In this document: piece by piece, positions 41,087-51,416 of the stretch
How the letters are laid out: every line of letters starts with the position of its first letter
Position numbering within the stretch: the first letter of the stretch is position 1
NCBI RefSeq assembly: GCF_023101685.1
Contig: NZ_CP082164.1
Coordinates: forward strand, 8,928,001 to 8,992,000
Reading direction: 5' to 3'
Source: Bradyrhizobium sp. 186
GTDB lineage: Bacteria; Pseudomonadota; Alphaproteobacteria; Rhizobiales; Xanthobacteraceae
Length of the DNA: 64,000 nt
Notes under the pieces: model-generated
The model's database searches: none
Told to the model about the DNA's origin: nothing
Seen by the model: only the letters and a program-made list of their open reading frames with translations
Made by a program: the position numbers and the translations under genes

Positions 41087-43341
41087 CAGGCGTTTCCTTC
41101 CGGGCCTTGCTGTTCGAGGAGTTGGAGCGCGGCGACCCAAGCCTGCCCGAGGCTGAGGCCGCCGTCATTGGACGGCACCTGGCGAGGCAGCAACGGCGAG
41201 AGCCCGGCGGCGACGCAGCCGCGCCCGATCTCGTCTGCGAGGATCGCGTTGAGGAAGCAGCCACCGCTCAGGATGACGGTCGTGACGCTGGTCTCCAGTG
41301 CCGCGCGCGCGATCCAGTCGATGCAGGCGGCGGCGAAGGTGCCATGGAAGAGCTCGGCCCCATCGACCGGATCGACCGCAAGGCGCTCGAGCAAGGGGAA
41401 AAGAGACAGCACGCCATTCTCGATCGTCCAGCCGTCCTCCACGAGGCGCGGTGTGCGGACACGCGCTTCCAGCTTCATTGCGGCTTCGCCCTCGTAACTC
41501 TGCACCGGACAGAGACCAAGCAGCCCCGCCGCCGCGTCAAACAGCCGGCCGGCGCTGGTCGTCGTCGGCACGCCGGGCTGGTCGAGCATAGCGCAGAGAC
41601 GCGCAGCCTGCGGCTGCATCGCAAAGCGCTTCGCAATCGCGTCGCCGCGCCGCAAGGCGTGCAGCACGCTCGCGGCCATGCGCCACGGCTCGCGCGTCGC
41701 GCGATCGCCACCCGGCATCTTCATCGGCGCCAGATGTCCGAGCCGCCGGAAGCGTGCACCATCGCACGAGAGCAACTCGCCGCCCCAATTGCCACCGTCG
41801 CTGCCATGGCCGAAGCCGTCGAGCACCAGCGCCAACGCCGGCCCTGCAACGCCATGTTCCGCCATCACGGATGCCGCATGGGCATGGTGATGCTGGACCG
41901 CGATCAGCCGCCTCCCGCTGGCTTCGGCGAAACGGGTCGAGGCCATGTTCGGATGCAGGTCGTGGGCGATGACGACCGGCTCGATGTCCAGCGTCGAGAG
42001 CAGGTGACCCACCGTCTCCTCGAAAAAGCGAATGCCTTCCGCGGTGTCGAGATCGCCGATGTGCTGGGAGACGAAGGCTTCGTTGCCGCGGATGACGGTG
42101 ACCGTCGACTTCAGCGCGCCGCCGACCGCAAGCACCGACGGGACGGACTTCGCGAGCCTAATCGGCTCGGGAATATAGCCGCGGGCGCGGCGGATGAACT
42201 GCGCCCGGCCCGCGACCACCGACACGACAGAGTCGTCCGCGCGGGTGACGATGTCGCGGTCATGCATGACGATCAGGTCGGCGATGCCGGCAAGCCGCCG
42301 TTCGGCCTCGTCATTGACGATCACCAGCGGCTCGCCGCCAGGATTGGCGCTGGTTGCAACGATCGCCCAACTTGCGCCGTCCGCTCGCGGATGCGCCGAA
42401 TTGAGCGCCTTCAGCACCAGATGATGCAGCGGCGCGACGGGCAGCATGACGCCGATCCGCGACAGCTCCGGCGCAATCGCGGGCGCGAGCATATTGCGGG
42501 ATCTCATCAGCACGATGGGCCGCGGCGAGGATTCCAGCAGCGCGAGCCCGACCGCGTCGATTTCAGCGATCTCGCCGACCACTTCCGTCGAGCCGACCAT
42601 CACGGCGAACGGCTTCTGATCGCGATGCTTCCGGTGCCGCAGACGCCACACGGCCGCATCTTCACGGGCATTGCACAGCAATTGATATCCGCCGAGCCCC
42701 TTGATCGCGACGATCCTTCCGTCGGCGATCGCAGTGGCGATCTGCTCGGTACCATGACTGATCCTTGGCCCACATCGCGGGCAGGCAATTGCTTCGGCGT
42801 GGAAGCGACGGCTCGCCGGATCGGCATAGTCTGCTGCGCAGGCCGTGCACATCGCGAAGCGCCTCATCGCGGTGGTACGGCGGTCATAGGGCAGCCGCTC
42901 GGCGATGGTGTAGCGCGGGCCGCAATGGGTGCAGTTGACGAAGGGATAGAGATGGAAGCGGCTCGCCGGATCAAACAGCTCGCTCAGGCACTGCGGACAG
43001 GTCGCGGCATCGGCGGCGATCCGGGTCGAGACCTTGCCCTGCTCGCTGGCGCGGATGTGGAACTCGTCGCTTTCGGTGATGCCGACCGGTTGCACGGAAA
43101 TCTCGTCGATCCGAGCCAGTGGCGGTTTTTCCAGCGGCAGCGCATCGACAAAATCGGCGGCGCGGTCGCCCTCGACCTCGATCACCACGCCATCGGGATC
43201 ATTGGCAACGAAGCCGCCGAGCCGATAGCGCGCGGCGAGGCCGTAGACGTAGGGACGAAAGCCCACGCCCTGCACGGCGCCGCGCACATGCAGGCGCAGC
43301 CGTCTTCGGTCTCGCGCCATGACCTCGCCGCTCATGCTCAT
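41086..43341 (-). CDS. hypF: HypF, carbamoyltransferase
   Basis: A 751-residue protein with all expected domains: N-terminal acylphosphatase ([17 protein letters not shown], residues about 19-36), two zinc-finger pairs (CPQC, NCTHCG, CTAC, CPRCG, about 108-190), a YrdC-like domain ([14 protein letters not shown]) and a C-terminal Kae1-like domain with the metal site [10 protein letters not shown] near residue 477. It uses carbamoyl phosphate and ATP to load HypE. Starts in an ATGA overlap with hypB. Confidence 0.95.
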   Translation of the reverse strand: MSMSGEVMARDRRRLRLHVRGAVQGVGFRPYVYGLAARYRLGGFVANDPDGVVIEVEGDRAADFVDALPLEKPPLARIDEISVQPVGITESDEFHIRASEQGKVSTRIAADAATCPQCLSELFDPASRFHLYPFVNCTHCGPRYTIAERLPYDRRTTAMRRFAMCTACAADYADPASRRFHAEAIACPRCGPRISHGTEQIATAIADGRIVAIKGLGGYQLLCNAREDAAVWRLRHRKHRDQKPFAVMVGSTEVVGEIAEIDAVGLALLESSPRPIVLMRSRNMLAPAIAPELSRIGVMLPVAPLHHLVLKALNSAHPRADGASWAIVATSANPGGEPLVIVNDEAERRLAGIADLIVMHDRDIVTRADDSVVSVVAGRAQFIRRARGYIPEPIRLAKSVPSVLAVGGALKSTVTVIRGNEAFVSQHIGDLDTAEGIRFFEETVGHLLSTLDIEPVVIAHDLHPNMASTRFAEASGRRLIAVQHHHAHAASVMAEHGVAGPALALVLDGFGHGSDGGNWGGELLSCDGARFRRLGHLAPMKMPGGDRATREPWRMAASVLHALRRGDAIAKRFAMQPQAARLCAMLDQPGVPTTTSAGRLFDAAAGLLGLCPVQSYEGEAAMKLEARVRTPRLVEDGWTIENGVLSLFPLLERLAVDPVDGAELFHGTFAAACIDWIARAALETSVTTVILSGGCFLNAILADEIGRGCVAAGLSPLLPRQVPSNDGGLSLGQAWVAALQLLEQQGPEGNA

Positions 43342-44228
43342 CCCGACACGGCCATCTCGGTCGGCTTCATCTGTGCAACCCGCTTGCGAATCCAGGCATA
43401 GAATGCAGCAAAACCCTCACCGGTGCACGCCGACACCGTCAAGACCTCGATCTTCGGACTGACCCGGCGCGCATATTCGATCGTCCTTGCAAGATCGAAG
43501 TCGAGTACGGGCGCAAGATCGATCTTGTTGATCAGCATCAGAGAGGAGGCTGCGAACATGTCCGGATATTTCAGCGGCTTGTCCTCGCCTTCCGTGGTCG
43601 AGAACACCACGATCTTGCAGGCCTCGCCGAGATCGAACGCCGCGGGACAGACGAGATTACCGACGTTCTCGATGAAGAGGATGCCGCCGTTAAGCCAGGG
43701 CAAGCGGTCATAGGCTTCGCCGACCATGGCGGCATCGAGATGGCAGCCCTTGCCGGTATTGACCTGGATCGCCGGCACGCCGGTCGAGCGGATCCGTTCG
43801 GCATCGTTGGAGGTCTGTTGATCGCCTTCGATCACGCCAATCGGAAAGCTGTCCTTCAGCTCGGACACGGCGCGAACCAGAAGCGAGGTTTTTCCGGCGC
43901 CGGGGCTCGAGACCAGGTTGAAGACGAGCACGTCGTCGGTGCGGAAGCGCGCGCGGTTGTCGGCGGCAAGCCGATTGTTCTTGCCGAGTATGTCGCGCTC
44001 GACCTGGATGATGCGGTCGCTGCTCATGCCGGCGATCTGCTGGCCTGCCGGGTTGGCGCTGCAATCGACCAGCCCGGCATCGCCGGGCGCGTGATCATGA
44101 TGATGGTGATGGTCGTGGCTGTGCCCATGATGATGCGAATGATCGTGCCCATGGGAATGATCATGGGAATGATCATGGGTGTGTTGGATGGACGCTTTGG
44201 CATCGCTGCAACCGCATACCGTGCACAT
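43338..44228 (-). CDS. hypB: HypB, nickel-handling GTPase with His-rich region
   Basis: A 296-residue GTPase for nickel insertion. The N-terminal CTVCGC is followed by a long histidine-rich stretch (residues about 16-48, [20 protein letters not shown] within it) that can store Ni2+ or Zn2+. G motifs: [11 protein letters not shown] (P-loop) near residue 108, [26 protein letters not shown]. The start shares one base with the hypA stop (TGATG). A His tail this rich suggests nickel storage as well as delivery, as known for the B. japonicum protein. Confidence 0.95.
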   Translation of the reverse strand: MCTVCGCSDAKASIQHTHDHSHDHSHGHDHSHHHGHSHDHHHHHDHAPGDAGLVDCSANPAGQQIAGMSSDRIIQVERDILGKNNRLAADNRARFRTDDVLVFNLVSSPGAGKTSLLVRAVSELKDSFPIGVIEGDQQTSNDAERIRSTGVPAIQVNTGKGCHLDAAMVGEAYDRLPWLNGGILFIENVGNLVCPAAFDLGEACKIVVFSTTEGEDKPLKYPDMFAASSLMLINKIDLAPVLDFDLARTIEYARRVSPKIEVLTVSACTGEGFAAFYAWIRKRVAQMKPTEMAVSG

Positions 44229-44569
44229 CAGTCGACCTCCAGTTCCCTCACGCGCATCTCTTCGCCGCCGGTCATCTGCAACTGATAGCTGCCGCAGGAC
44301 GGACACGGCTCATAGCGCTGCTTGATCTCGACGCCTTTGGAGCAGGCCATGCACCAGGCCGCTCCCGGTGTCTCGACGATCTCGAGCCTTGCTCCTTGCG
44401 CAATGGTGCGCGCGGCGACGGCCTCGAAGCAGAACTTTATCGCCTCAGGCGCAACATGGCTGAGCGCACCGATCTCCAGGAACACGACTTTCACCCTAGC
44501 GAAGGCGCGCTTGCGCGATTCCTCCTGGACAATCTCGATGATTCCCTCGCACAGCGCCATCTCATGCAT
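44228..44569 (-). CDS. hypA: HypA, nickel metallochaperone
   Basis: A 113-residue nickel chaperone. The N-terminal [10 protein letters not shown] contains the Ni ligand His2, and the zinc site is formed by CMAC and CPSCGS (residues about 73-93). It works with HypB to insert nickel in the hydrogenase large subunit. ATG 44569 overlaps the hupK stop by 8 bases; longer frames upstream are shadows of hupK. Confidence 0.93.
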   Translation of the reverse strand: MHEMALCEGIIEIVQEESRKRAFARVKVVFLEIGALSHVAPEAIKFCFEAVAARTIAQGARLEIVETPGAAWCMACSKGVEIKQRYEPCPSCGSYQLQMTGGEEMRVRELEVD

Positions 44570-45656
44570 GGCCGATCTCGCGGAAGCTGAGGCTGAAGCC
44601 GACGCACGGATCGAACGAGCCGACGAGCGTGCGGACCGCATCCAGCCCCTGCCGGCCCCCGGCAAGAACGGAGCCCTGGAGGCTGCGAACCAACGGCCCG
44701 CGGGCATGGAAATTCCACTCCGTCGGCGCCAAGAATTCGAAGCGGACGATGCGATCTTCATCGTCGAGCTCGACGGCATGATAGAGCCGGCCCCGCGCGC
44801 ATTCGACGGCACCCGCGCCTCTGCCGGTCCCCAGCCGGTAGCTCTGGAGGACACCGTCCTCGACTGTCCCATCGTCCGCCTCGAGGAAGGCGCAGAGCCG
44901 CGCCACTTCCGCGATTCGCGCCTTCAGACGCTCGGCGGGCCCCGCGCCCGGCGGCAGGATCGGCTCACGCCCAACCCGCCGCGCCCAGACGCCGGTCTCC
45001 GGAATCCGGCCAAGGAGATCAGGCGCATCGGAGAATATCGCGCCATCGGCAAGCAGCCGCGTGACGATTTCGAGATCGTCGGCTGCCGACAGGAATGACT
45101 GTTCGACCACCGGCGGCAGCAAGGCATCGCCATCGAAATTCGCAAGATGTACCGCCAGCGCGCTGCCGGCCCCGGGGGTTTGCTCCTCGCTCGCGATCCC
45201 GAGCGCGGCGAGCGATGCCCTGATCTTCGCCACCGCCTCGCGGCGCGAGACCGCCTCCCCGCGCTCGGCGATGCTGCCACCCAGAACGGCCGTGGCCTCC
45301 ATCATGGCACGAACGGCTGCGGCGCCGGCGCCGTCAAGCGTGAGACGGCCAACGAACAGGCCGCGTAACAATTCGGTCAGGCGTTCGGCGACGACAGCGA
45401 CGACGCGACCGTGCTCGATCTCGAGACTGGCATCCTCGCCCCGCGCCGCCTCGACCGCGGACAGGAAAGCTACCTGATGCGCCATCGAGCACAGGGAGAA
45501 CAGACGCGGCAGCACCGACGGCAGTGACGAGGCCGGCTTTCCCGCGAACAAGCGCGTCAACGGCGGCCGGCTGCGCGGCCGGATCGCGACGTGGGCGATC
45601 GTGCCGCCGGCGAGCCACACCGTGATGTCGATCTCGTTGCGGAAGGTCAGGCTCAT
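44562..45656 (-). CDS. hupK: HupK, hydrogenase maturation protein
   Basis: A 364-residue protein related to hydrogenase large subunits but without the nickel-binding Cys pairs in their normal form. The C-terminal end reads [19 protein letters not shown], an echo of the DPCxxC motif. HupK assists cofactor insertion, particularly when oxygen is present. ATG 45656 overlaps the hupJ stop by ATGA, which decides the start over a GTG six bases upstream. Part of the hupGHIJK block. Confidence 0.88.
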   Translation of the reverse strand: MSLTFRNEIDITVWLAGGTIAHVAIRPRSRPPLTRLFAGKPASSLPSVLPRLFSLCSMAHQVAFLSAVEAARGEDASLEIEHGRVVAVVAERLTELLRGLFVGRLTLDGAGAAAVRAMMEATAVLGGSIAERGEAVSRREAVAKIRASLAALGIASEEQTPGAGSALAVHLANFDGDALLPPVVEQSFLSAADDLEIVTRLLADGAIFSDAPDLLGRIPETGVWARRVGREPILPPGAGPAERLKARIAEVARLCAFLEADDGTVEDGVLQSYRLGTGRGAGAVECARGRLYHAVELDDEDRIVRFEFLAPTEWNFHARGPLVRSLQGSVLAGGRQGLDAVRTLVGSFDPCVGFSLSFREIGHA

Positions 45657-46168
45657 CCGCACCGCTCCGTCAGAACACCGCGCAGGAAGTTACGCCGATC
45701 GATCGGGCTTGTTGCGGGCTCGCGACGACGGACCGCCTCCTCGCTGTCGGCCGGCAGCATCAGCTCGGCGAGGGTCGCTTCGGCGGTCGCCCGCGCGGCG
45801 ACCATGTCCGCGAACTGGAACATCGGCGAGAACAGCGAGCAGCTCGCGATCAGGCCCATTTGTTCGACCTCGCTGAGAGTGAATTCGATATCGCCCGCAG
45901 GGAAGCGGATTCGCAGGCTCGGGCCCGACGTATCCCGCGCGATCGCACTCGCCGGCATCACCACGTTCATGAACCAGGGCGTGACCATGATGCCGATGGT
46001 CGTGCCGTTGAACCAGCGGAAACCGACCGCTTCGACGCCGAGCGCGTCGTTGTAGATCGGCAGATCGCGCATCGCGCGCTCGCCGATCTCCCGATAGCTT
46101 CCTGCCAAGAGCTCGCCCCACACTTCGGCGTCGGCGTCGCTGGCAGGAATTTGCGCATCAGCTGTCAT
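45653..46168 (-). CDS. hupJ: HupJ, hydrogenase accessory protein
   Basis: A 171-residue protein of the HupJ/HoxT family: EVWGELLAGSYREIGERAMR, VEAVGFRWFNGTTIGIMVTP, WFMNVVMPASA and a C-terminal RRNFLRGVL motif are visible. It takes part in small-subunit or cofactor maturation; the exact role is not established. ATGA overlaps link it to hupI and hupK. Confidence 0.9.
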   Translation of the reverse strand: MTADAQIPASDADAEVWGELLAGSYREIGERAMRDLPIYNDALGVEAVGFRWFNGTTIGIMVTPWFMNVVMPASAIARDTSGPSLRIRFPAGDIEFTLSEVEQMGLIASCSLFSPMFQFADMVAARATAEATLAELMLPADSEEAVRRREPATSPIDRRNFLRGVLTERCG

Positions 46169-46374
46169 GGTCCGATCGCCATGAACTTGGATTTTGGAGC
46201 GTCGCAGTTCGGGCAGCGCCAGTCTTCCGGCAACGCCGCGAACGGAGTGCCGGGCGCGATCTGTGCCACCCCGTCGCCATCGGCGGGATCATAGACCGTC
46301 CAGCAGATGCCGCATTCCAGCCGCGTGACATCGGCGACGTCCTGGCGCACGCCAAAATTCTCGAACCCGCTCAT
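46165..46374 (-). CDS. hupI: HupI, rubredoxin-like protein
   Basis: A 69-residue rubredoxin with the two iron-binding pairs [10 protein letters not shown] and [11 protein letters not shown] (CxxC...CxxC). It is thought to protect or reduce maturation intermediates of the small subunit under oxygen. Overlaps hupH and hupJ by ATGA. Confidence 0.93.
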   Translation of the reverse strand: MSGFENFGVRQDVADVTRLECGICWTVYDPADGDGVAQIAPGTPFAALPEDWRCPNCDAPKSKFMAIGP

Positions 46375-47234
46375 TTGAAATAGGCCTCGATGATCTCCTG
46401 AAGCCGCTCAGCCGAGTCCTCGAAGTCCTCGTCAGCCGCAATCGCCACCGTCGGCACGCCGCCGACCTCCAGCGTATCGAGGATGATGGTGTCCATGGCG
46501 TTGAAGAACTGCACCGACCAGACATTGCGGATGCCCGTGGAGAGCACCCGGCAGGTACCATAGCCGCGAGAAACCAGTTGGATCGGCCCGTTCTTGATCG
46601 TGTCTTGGAGAAAGCTCATGTCGACCGGGCTCATCGGCAGCAGCGTAAAATTGATGATCTGCGAGCGGATGCCCGGCCGCCATGCGAGCGCCCGCTCGCG
46701 GATTTCCGCAAGCATCGGCAGCACGTTCATGGCACCTTCGGGGGCCTGCCCGATCTCGAAATCCGCAGCCGTGAGATCGGCAGCGGCGCGCTTCACGATC
46801 TCCGGGATCGGCCCGACCTCGAGATATTCGTGATTGGCGTCGCTCTCGAGCCGCACGCGCCAGATCCCGGCCAGCACAGATTCCTGGATCTGCGCCAACG
46901 ATCCATCGGGCAGCGCAACGACGCCGGCCACTTCGCCCTCGCCCATCACGTCGGCGATCAGCTTGCGCTCGAGATCGTTGAGATTGCCGAGCCGGAACAG
47001 TTGCGTCGGTATGTCGGCCTTCTGGCTCGCGATCGCCGCGGCCACCTTGGACAACAGCTCGATGGCGTTCGGACAGATCCTGGCGAGTTCCGCGCTGTCG
47101 AGCATGGCAAGCTTGGCCAAGGCACCAGCCGCGGTCAGGCTGCCGCTCGTCGCGTTCAGGCTCTCATCGCCGATCGGAAACACGTTGATCGGCTGCTCCG
47201 CGCCCTCGGGCGCAGTCCAGAAACCCGCTTTCAT
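46371..47234 (-). CDS. hupH: HupH, hydrogenase expression protein
   Basis: A 287-residue HupH/HyaF-like protein. The conserved [20 protein letters not shown] and [20 protein letters not shown] segments are near the C-terminal third. It is a chaperone that works with HupG on the precursor of the small subunit. Starts in an ATGA overlap with hupG and ends in one with hupI. Confidence 0.92.
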   Translation of the reverse strand: MKAGFWTAPEGAEQPINVFPIGDESLNATSGSLTAAGALAKLAMLDSAELARICPNAIELLSKVAAAIASQKADIPTQLFRLGNLNDLERKLIADVMGEGEVAGVVALPDGSLAQIQESVLAGIWRVRLESDANHEYLEVGPIPEIVKRAAADLTAADFEIGQAPEGAMNVLPMLAEIRERALAWRPGIRSQIINFTLLPMSPVDMSFLQDTIKNGPIQLVSRGYGTCRVLSTGIRNVWSVQFFNAMDTIILDTLEVGGVPTVAIAADEDFEDSAERLQEIIEAYFK

Positions 47235-47674
47235 AGTTCGACACCTTGGCGGTGCTGGGAAACGATGGTTGTCACGACAACGGCGCTCGTGCCGCGCGGA
47301 CGGTCGATCAGCTTGGTGATGCGGTCGACATAGATCGACCAGTCCTGGATCTTCGCGATCAGCCCGAGTGTTTCGCCCTTGGCGACGAAGATCAGCGTCG
47401 GCTGCACGCGCACGCCAAAACGCTGGCCGAGTTCGCTCTCGGCACCGCGGGCGATCACCGCGGCACGCAACCGACCCTTGAATGCCTCAATCAGCTCCGG
47501 CAGCACGACCGCGACGTCGATCGCCTCCGGAAAACGCGCGGGGTCTCCCGCCGACAGCAACACGGCGATGGCGCCGGCCTCGTCGGTCGTATTTAGAAAG
47601 CGATCGACCCTCGCAGCATCCACCTCCGGCAAGCCACGCCGCGCCAGATTCTGCCTTCCCTGCTGGAATTTCAT
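47231..47674 (-). CDS. hupG: HupG, HyaE-like small-subunit chaperone
   Basis: A 147-residue thioredoxin-fold protein without the redox Cys pair ([20 protein letters not shown]). HyaE/HupG proteins bind the Tat signal of the hydrogenase small subunit and hold it until cofactors are inserted. ATG 47674 has GGGGAGG 5 bases upstream and fits family length; a longer frame to 47791 runs through the regulatory gap. It is the first gene after a 238-base gap that carries a FixK/FNR-like box. Confidence 0.88.
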   Translation of the reverse strand: MKFQQGRQNLARRGLPEVDAARVDRFLNTTDEAGAIAVLLSAGDPARFPEAIDVAVVLPELIEAFKGRLRAAVIARGAESELGQRFGVRVQPTLIFVAKGETLGLIAKIQDWSIYVDRITKLIDRPRGTSAVVVTTIVSQHRQGVEL

Positions 47675-47767
47675 CAGACCTCCCCTGACAAGCTTATGAT
47701 TCTGCTGGGAATAGGGATCAGCAAGGTACGTGCCAAGATCGGTTATCACCTTTCCTGATTTATCTAA

Positions 47768-47781
47768 TTGATTTGAATCAT
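47768..47781 (-). promoter_or_regulatory. FixK/FNR-like box before hupG
   Basis: TTGATTTGAATCAT matches TTGAT-N4-ATCAA at nine of ten positions. It lies about 94 bases upstream of the hupG start in the only wide gap of the hup operon. FixK2 or FnrN-type regulators activate micro-oxic genes through such sites. Confidence 0.55.
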
Positions 47782-47912
47782 ATATTTCCACGACAGGAGA
47801 TGCATCAATTCCAAGACGGAAAGCTAATTTCCATATCGGATGAAAATGAACTCAGCAGATAGAAATTTATCTTCCAGCGAGGACGCGGGCTCTCGCGGAG
47901 CGGGCTGCCGCC

Positions 47913-48209
47913 CTAATCAAGCCGGAGATGCTCGGGCAGTTGCGGCTCGCGGTCGATGAGGTCGGCGAAGAAGCGATCGCAGTCCTCGCCATTGATCGCT
48001 GCGCCCAGACCGTCGATCGCGGCGCCGATCAGGCGCGCCTCGGCCTCATGCAGAAGCCGAACCGCGGTTTCGATAAAGACCAGCACCTTGGCACCGGCCG
48101 GCGGGTTCGAGAGCAGCAGCATCGAAACGCGCCGCTGCTCGCCTCGGAACTCGCACAGCGCCGATATCCCGTCAGTCTCAACGATCGTCATCGGCAAGCC
48201 GAGGCACAT
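47913..48209 (-). CDS. hupF: HupF, HypC-like chaperone for the large subunit
   Basis: A 98-residue HypC-family protein starting MCLGLPMTIVE with the essential Cys2, and a C-terminal extension (FFADLIDREPQLPEHLRLD) typical of HupF. It binds and protects pre-HupL at high oxygen. It follows hupD by 25 bases and precedes the regulatory gap before hupG. Confidence 0.93.
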   Translation of the reverse strand: MCLGLPMTIVETDGISALCEFRGEQRRVSMLLLSNPPAGAKVLVFIETAVRLLHEAEARLIGAAIDGLGAAINGEDCDRFFADLIDREPQLPEHLRLD

Positions 48210-48234
48210 GGCGGATCTCCGACGGTGCAGCCGG

Positions 48235-48828
48235 TCAGGCCGGCCGCCCCCTCATCTCGTAATGCTGATGATCGATGTCGTTGGCGAGCAGCCGCTCCGA
48301 TTCTGCCAACGGCGCGGTGCGCGGCATCACCTCGACGCCCCATTCGGCCAGGATCTCGCAACCAAGCTCGAGCGCCGGCGCGATCTGATCGCACACCGGC
48401 TTCGTCAGCGGCCCACCCCAATCCTCGAGATCGAGCGGCTGGCAGCCGATCAATACGAGATGTCGCGGACAACGGCCAAGCAGGTCGACCGCGCTGATGA
48501 CCTCCTGGAAGCCGGTCTGGTGCAAGCTCATCTTCTTGGCGCCGGTGAAACGCGGCACCTCGTCGTCGCGAACGAGCTTCAACTGCCCGGGCTCGAGCCC
48601 ATAGTCGATCGCGTCGAACACGATCAAACGATCCGCATCCTCCAGGTAGTTCACGAGGTAGAGCCCCTGCGTGCCGCCATCGAGAATGGTGACGTTGTCG
48701 GGCACGGCGTAGCGGCGGTGGAATTCCTCCACCGCGCGCACGCCAAAGCCTTCGTCGGCCCACAGGATGTTGCCGATGCCGAGCACCAGGATGCGGTTTG
48801 CTTGCGAAGATGTCGGCGTCGGTATCAT
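48235..48828 (-). CDS. hupD: HupD, HupL-processing endopeptidase
   Basis: A 197-residue hydrogenase maturation protease. The nickel-sensing residues are visible: Glu in LGIGNILWADEGFGVRAVEE, Asp in VFDAIDYGLEPG and His in SLHQTGFQEV. It removes the short C-terminal peptide of HupL after His in DPCLACSTH once nickel is in place. Lies 7 bases after hupC. Confidence 0.95.
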   Translation of the reverse strand: MIPTPTSSQANRILVLGIGNILWADEGFGVRAVEEFHRRYAVPDNVTILDGGTQGLYLVNYLEDADRLIVFDAIDYGLEPGQLKLVRDDEVPRFTGAKKMSLHQTGFQEVISAVDLLGRCPRHLVLIGCQPLDLEDWGGPLTKPVCDQIAPALELGCEILAEWGVEVMPRTAPLAESERLLANDIDHQHYEMRGRPA

Positions 48829-48835
48829 TCCAGTT

Positions 48836-49579
48836 TCAGTCGCGGAATTGCCGCTCGCCGGAGATCATCGAGGAGATGATGCTCTGGCGCGACATGATGT
48901 CCTCACGGACCGCGGCGTAGATGTGCACCATCACGAACACGACCAGGGCCCACATGCCGAGATGATGCCAGGTGTGAACGTCCTGGCTGTTCGGCCAGAT
49001 CGCGAACACCCAGCCGAACAGCTTGTGCTGCCAACTGTCGATGCCCGCACCTTCCGAATAGAGCGCAAAGCCGCTAACGATCATGAACGCCACGAACAGC
49101 GTGAAGCCCGTGAACATCGCGGTCTGCGCCAGCGGGTTGTGGCCGACATACATCTTCGGCTCGCGCTCCAGGAACGCATACCAGCGGATTTCATGCAGCA
49201 CTTCCTTCCAGAACTGCTTACGATGCACCGGCAGATAGAAAATCTGCCGGGAATGGTGATTTCCGACGAAGGCCCACAGAATGCGGGCAAGCAAGAACAC
49301 CGCCAGCACTTGCCCCGCCGCGAAATGGGCAAAGCGGATATAGCCCATCACGAAGTTCGCCGAGGCCTCGCCCTCGACCGACGGCAATGGCGTTCCGATC
49401 AGATAACCGGTCACCATCAGCACGATGATCGAGAACGCGTTCACCCAATGGCAGATCCGCACCGGCGCTTCGTAGACATAGACGGTGGGACGGCCGACCC
49501 CATGTTCGCCGACCGCATCGTCCGCGATCGCGGAGAGGTCCGGCTCGGCTTCCGCCGGACGTTCAGCTACATCCATCAT
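48836..49579 (-). CDS. hupC: HupC, cytochrome b subunit of hydrogenase
   Basis: A 247-residue integral membrane di-heme cytochrome b with four spans. Likely heme His are in VRICHWVNAF, YIRFAHFAAG, DVHTWHHLGMW and VMVHIYAAV. It anchors HupSL to the periplasmic face and passes electrons from H2 to the quinone pool. It starts 16 bases after hupL. Confidence 0.95.
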   Translation of the reverse strand: MMDVAERPAEAEPDLSAIADDAVGEHGVGRPTVYVYEAPVRICHWVNAFSIIVLMVTGYLIGTPLPSVEGEASANFVMGYIRFAHFAAGQVLAVFLLARILWAFVGNHHSRQIFYLPVHRKQFWKEVLHEIRWYAFLEREPKMYVGHNPLAQTAMFTGFTLFVAFMIVSGFALYSEGAGIDSWQHKLFGWVFAIWPNSQDVHTWHHLGMWALVVFVMVHIYAAVREDIMSRQSIISSMISGERQFRD

Positions 49580-49595
49580 GGCGTTTCCCCCTGCT

Positions 49596-51386
49596 TCACC
49601 TGACCTTGACGCTGGCCATTTCCTGGCCGTCCTGACTCATGATATGCGTGGAGCAGGCCAGGCACGGATCGAAGGAATGGATCGTGCGCAGGATCTCCAA
49701 AGGCTGCTCGGGATTGACCATCGGGGTGTTCATCAGCGAGGCCTCGAATGCACCGATGTTCCCTTGCGGATCGCGCGGCGAGCCGTTCCAGGTGGTCGGC
49801 ACCACGCACTGGTAGTTGTCGATCTTGGTTTCCTTGATCTTGATCCAGTGCGCGAGCGCGCCGCGCGGCGCCTCGGTGAAGCCAAAACCCTTGGCCTCCT
49901 TCGGCCAGCTCTCCGGCTTCCACTTGTCGACGTTCGCGGTCGAGCTGTCGCCGGCCTTGATGTTGGCGACGAGCTTGTCCTGGAAGTAGCGCATTTGTCG
50001 TCCGGCCCAGACCGACTCCAGCGCGCGCGCCGCCGTGCGGCCGAGCGTCGAGAATAGCGCCGACAGCGGAAGGTCCATATCCTTCAGGAACTTGTCGACA
50101 GGATCCTTGAACTCGGCCTTGTTCTGCGCATAGCCCACCACCCAACGCGCCAGCGGGCCGACCTCCATCGCGTGACCCCGCCAGCGCGGCGCCTTGATCC
50201 ATGAATATTTTCCGCCCTCATCGAGCTGCTCGATCGCGGTCTTGGTGCCTTTCGCATTGGGCCCCAGCACGTAGTTCGGCTCGGTCACGCCGTCCCAGGG
50301 ATGCAGTCCCTTGGTTTCGTCGGGATATTTGTACCAGGAGTGAACCACGAACTCCTGGATTTCATCGGGGTTGGCATGATCGACGGGAAGCACCTCCGAG
50401 AGATTGCCGTTGATGATGGCGCCCCGCGGCAGCTTCAGGCTCTTGGAGGAGTAGTCGTTGGCGTGTTCCGGCACGTCGCCATAAGAGAGTACGCTCTTGC
50501 CGGAAAGACCGCCGCCGTAGAGCCAGTCCTTGTAGAACGAACCGATCGCCGCCACGTCGGGCAGGTAGACCTGCTCGTTGAACTCGATCAGGCGATCGAT
50601 GATCGACGAGATCAGGTTCAGGCGCTCGATGTTGATGGCACCGACCGCGCCCGTGCCGTCGACGTTGATCGGACAGGGCACGCCGCCCACGAGCCAGTTC
50701 GGATGCGGATTCTTGCCGCCGAAGATGGTGTGGATCTTGACGATCTCCTTCTGGAAATCGAGCGCCTCCAGATAGTGCGCGACCGCCATCAGATTGGCCT
50801 CGGGCGGCAGCTTGTAGGCCTTGCTGCCCCAATAGCCGTTCTTGAAGGGCCCCAACTGCCCCGACTCGACGAACTTCTTGAGACGGGTTTGCAGGTCCTT
50901 GAAGTAACCTGGCGACGACAGCGGCCAGCTCGAGATCGACTGCGCGAGCGTCGAGGTTGCCCGCGGGTCGGCCGAAAGCGCCGAGACCACATCGACCCAA
51001 TCCAACGCGTGCAGGTGATAGAAGTGAACGACGTGGTCGTGCACCTGCAAGGCAAGCTGCATCAGATTGCGGATCGAATTGGCGTTCTCCGGAATGGCGA
51101 TCCCGAGCGCGTTCTCGACCGCGCGCACCGACGTCAGCGCGTGCGTGCCGGTGCAGACGCCGCAGATCCGTTCCGTGAACGCCCAGGCGTCGCGCGGATC
51201 GCGGTTCTTCAGGATCACCTCGATCCCGCGCCACATCGTGCCGGTGGAGACCGCGTTTCGGATGACGTTGTCGGCGTCTACATTGACCTCGACCCGCATG
51301 TGACCTTCGATACGGGTCACCGGATCGACGACGATGCGCTTGCCGGAATTGTCGAGATTGAAGCCGTTGGGAGTCTGGATACCCAT
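49596..51386 (-). CDS. hupL: HupL, uptake [NiFe] hydrogenase large subunit
   Basis: A 596-residue large subunit carrying the NiFe(CN)2CO site. The four metal-binding Cys are in [14 protein letters not shown] near residue 75 and [11 protein letters not shown] at the end. The 15 residues after the His ([15 protein letters not shown]) are the maturation peptide removed by HupD. Together with HupS it oxidises H2 produced by nitrogenase. It starts 30 bases after hupS. No sign of damage. Confidence 0.97.
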   Translation of the reverse strand: MGIQTPNGFNLDNSGKRIVVDPVTRIEGHMRVEVNVDADNVIRNAVSTGTMWRGIEVILKNRDPRDAWAFTERICGVCTGTHALTSVRAVENALGIAIPENANSIRNLMQLALQVHDHVVHFYHLHALDWVDVVSALSADPRATSTLAQSISSWPLSSPGYFKDLQTRLKKFVESGQLGPFKNGYWGSKAYKLPPEANLMAVAHYLEALDFQKEIVKIHTIFGGKNPHPNWLVGGVPCPINVDGTGAVGAINIERLNLISSIIDRLIEFNEQVYLPDVAAIGSFYKDWLYGGGLSGKSVLSYGDVPEHANDYSSKSLKLPRGAIINGNLSEVLPVDHANPDEIQEFVVHSWYKYPDETKGLHPWDGVTEPNYVLGPNAKGTKTAIEQLDEGGKYSWIKAPRWRGHAMEVGPLARWVVGYAQNKAEFKDPVDKFLKDMDLPLSALFSTLGRTAARALESVWAGRQMRYFQDKLVANIKAGDSSTANVDKWKPESWPKEAKGFGFTEAPRGALAHWIKIKETKIDNYQCVVPTTWNGSPRDPQGNIGAFEASLMNTPMVNPEQPLEILRTIHSFDPCLACSTHIMSQDGQEMASVKVR

Positions 51387-51416
51387 GATTTTCCTGCCCT
51401 TGGATCTCTTTGGCGC

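Noticed and set aside
37013..43401. Long plus-strand frames of 625, 279, 346 and 764 codons opposite hypX, hypE, hypD and hypF
   Set aside because: They mirror third-position bias of the minus-strand hyp genes and show no family motifs or ribosome sites.
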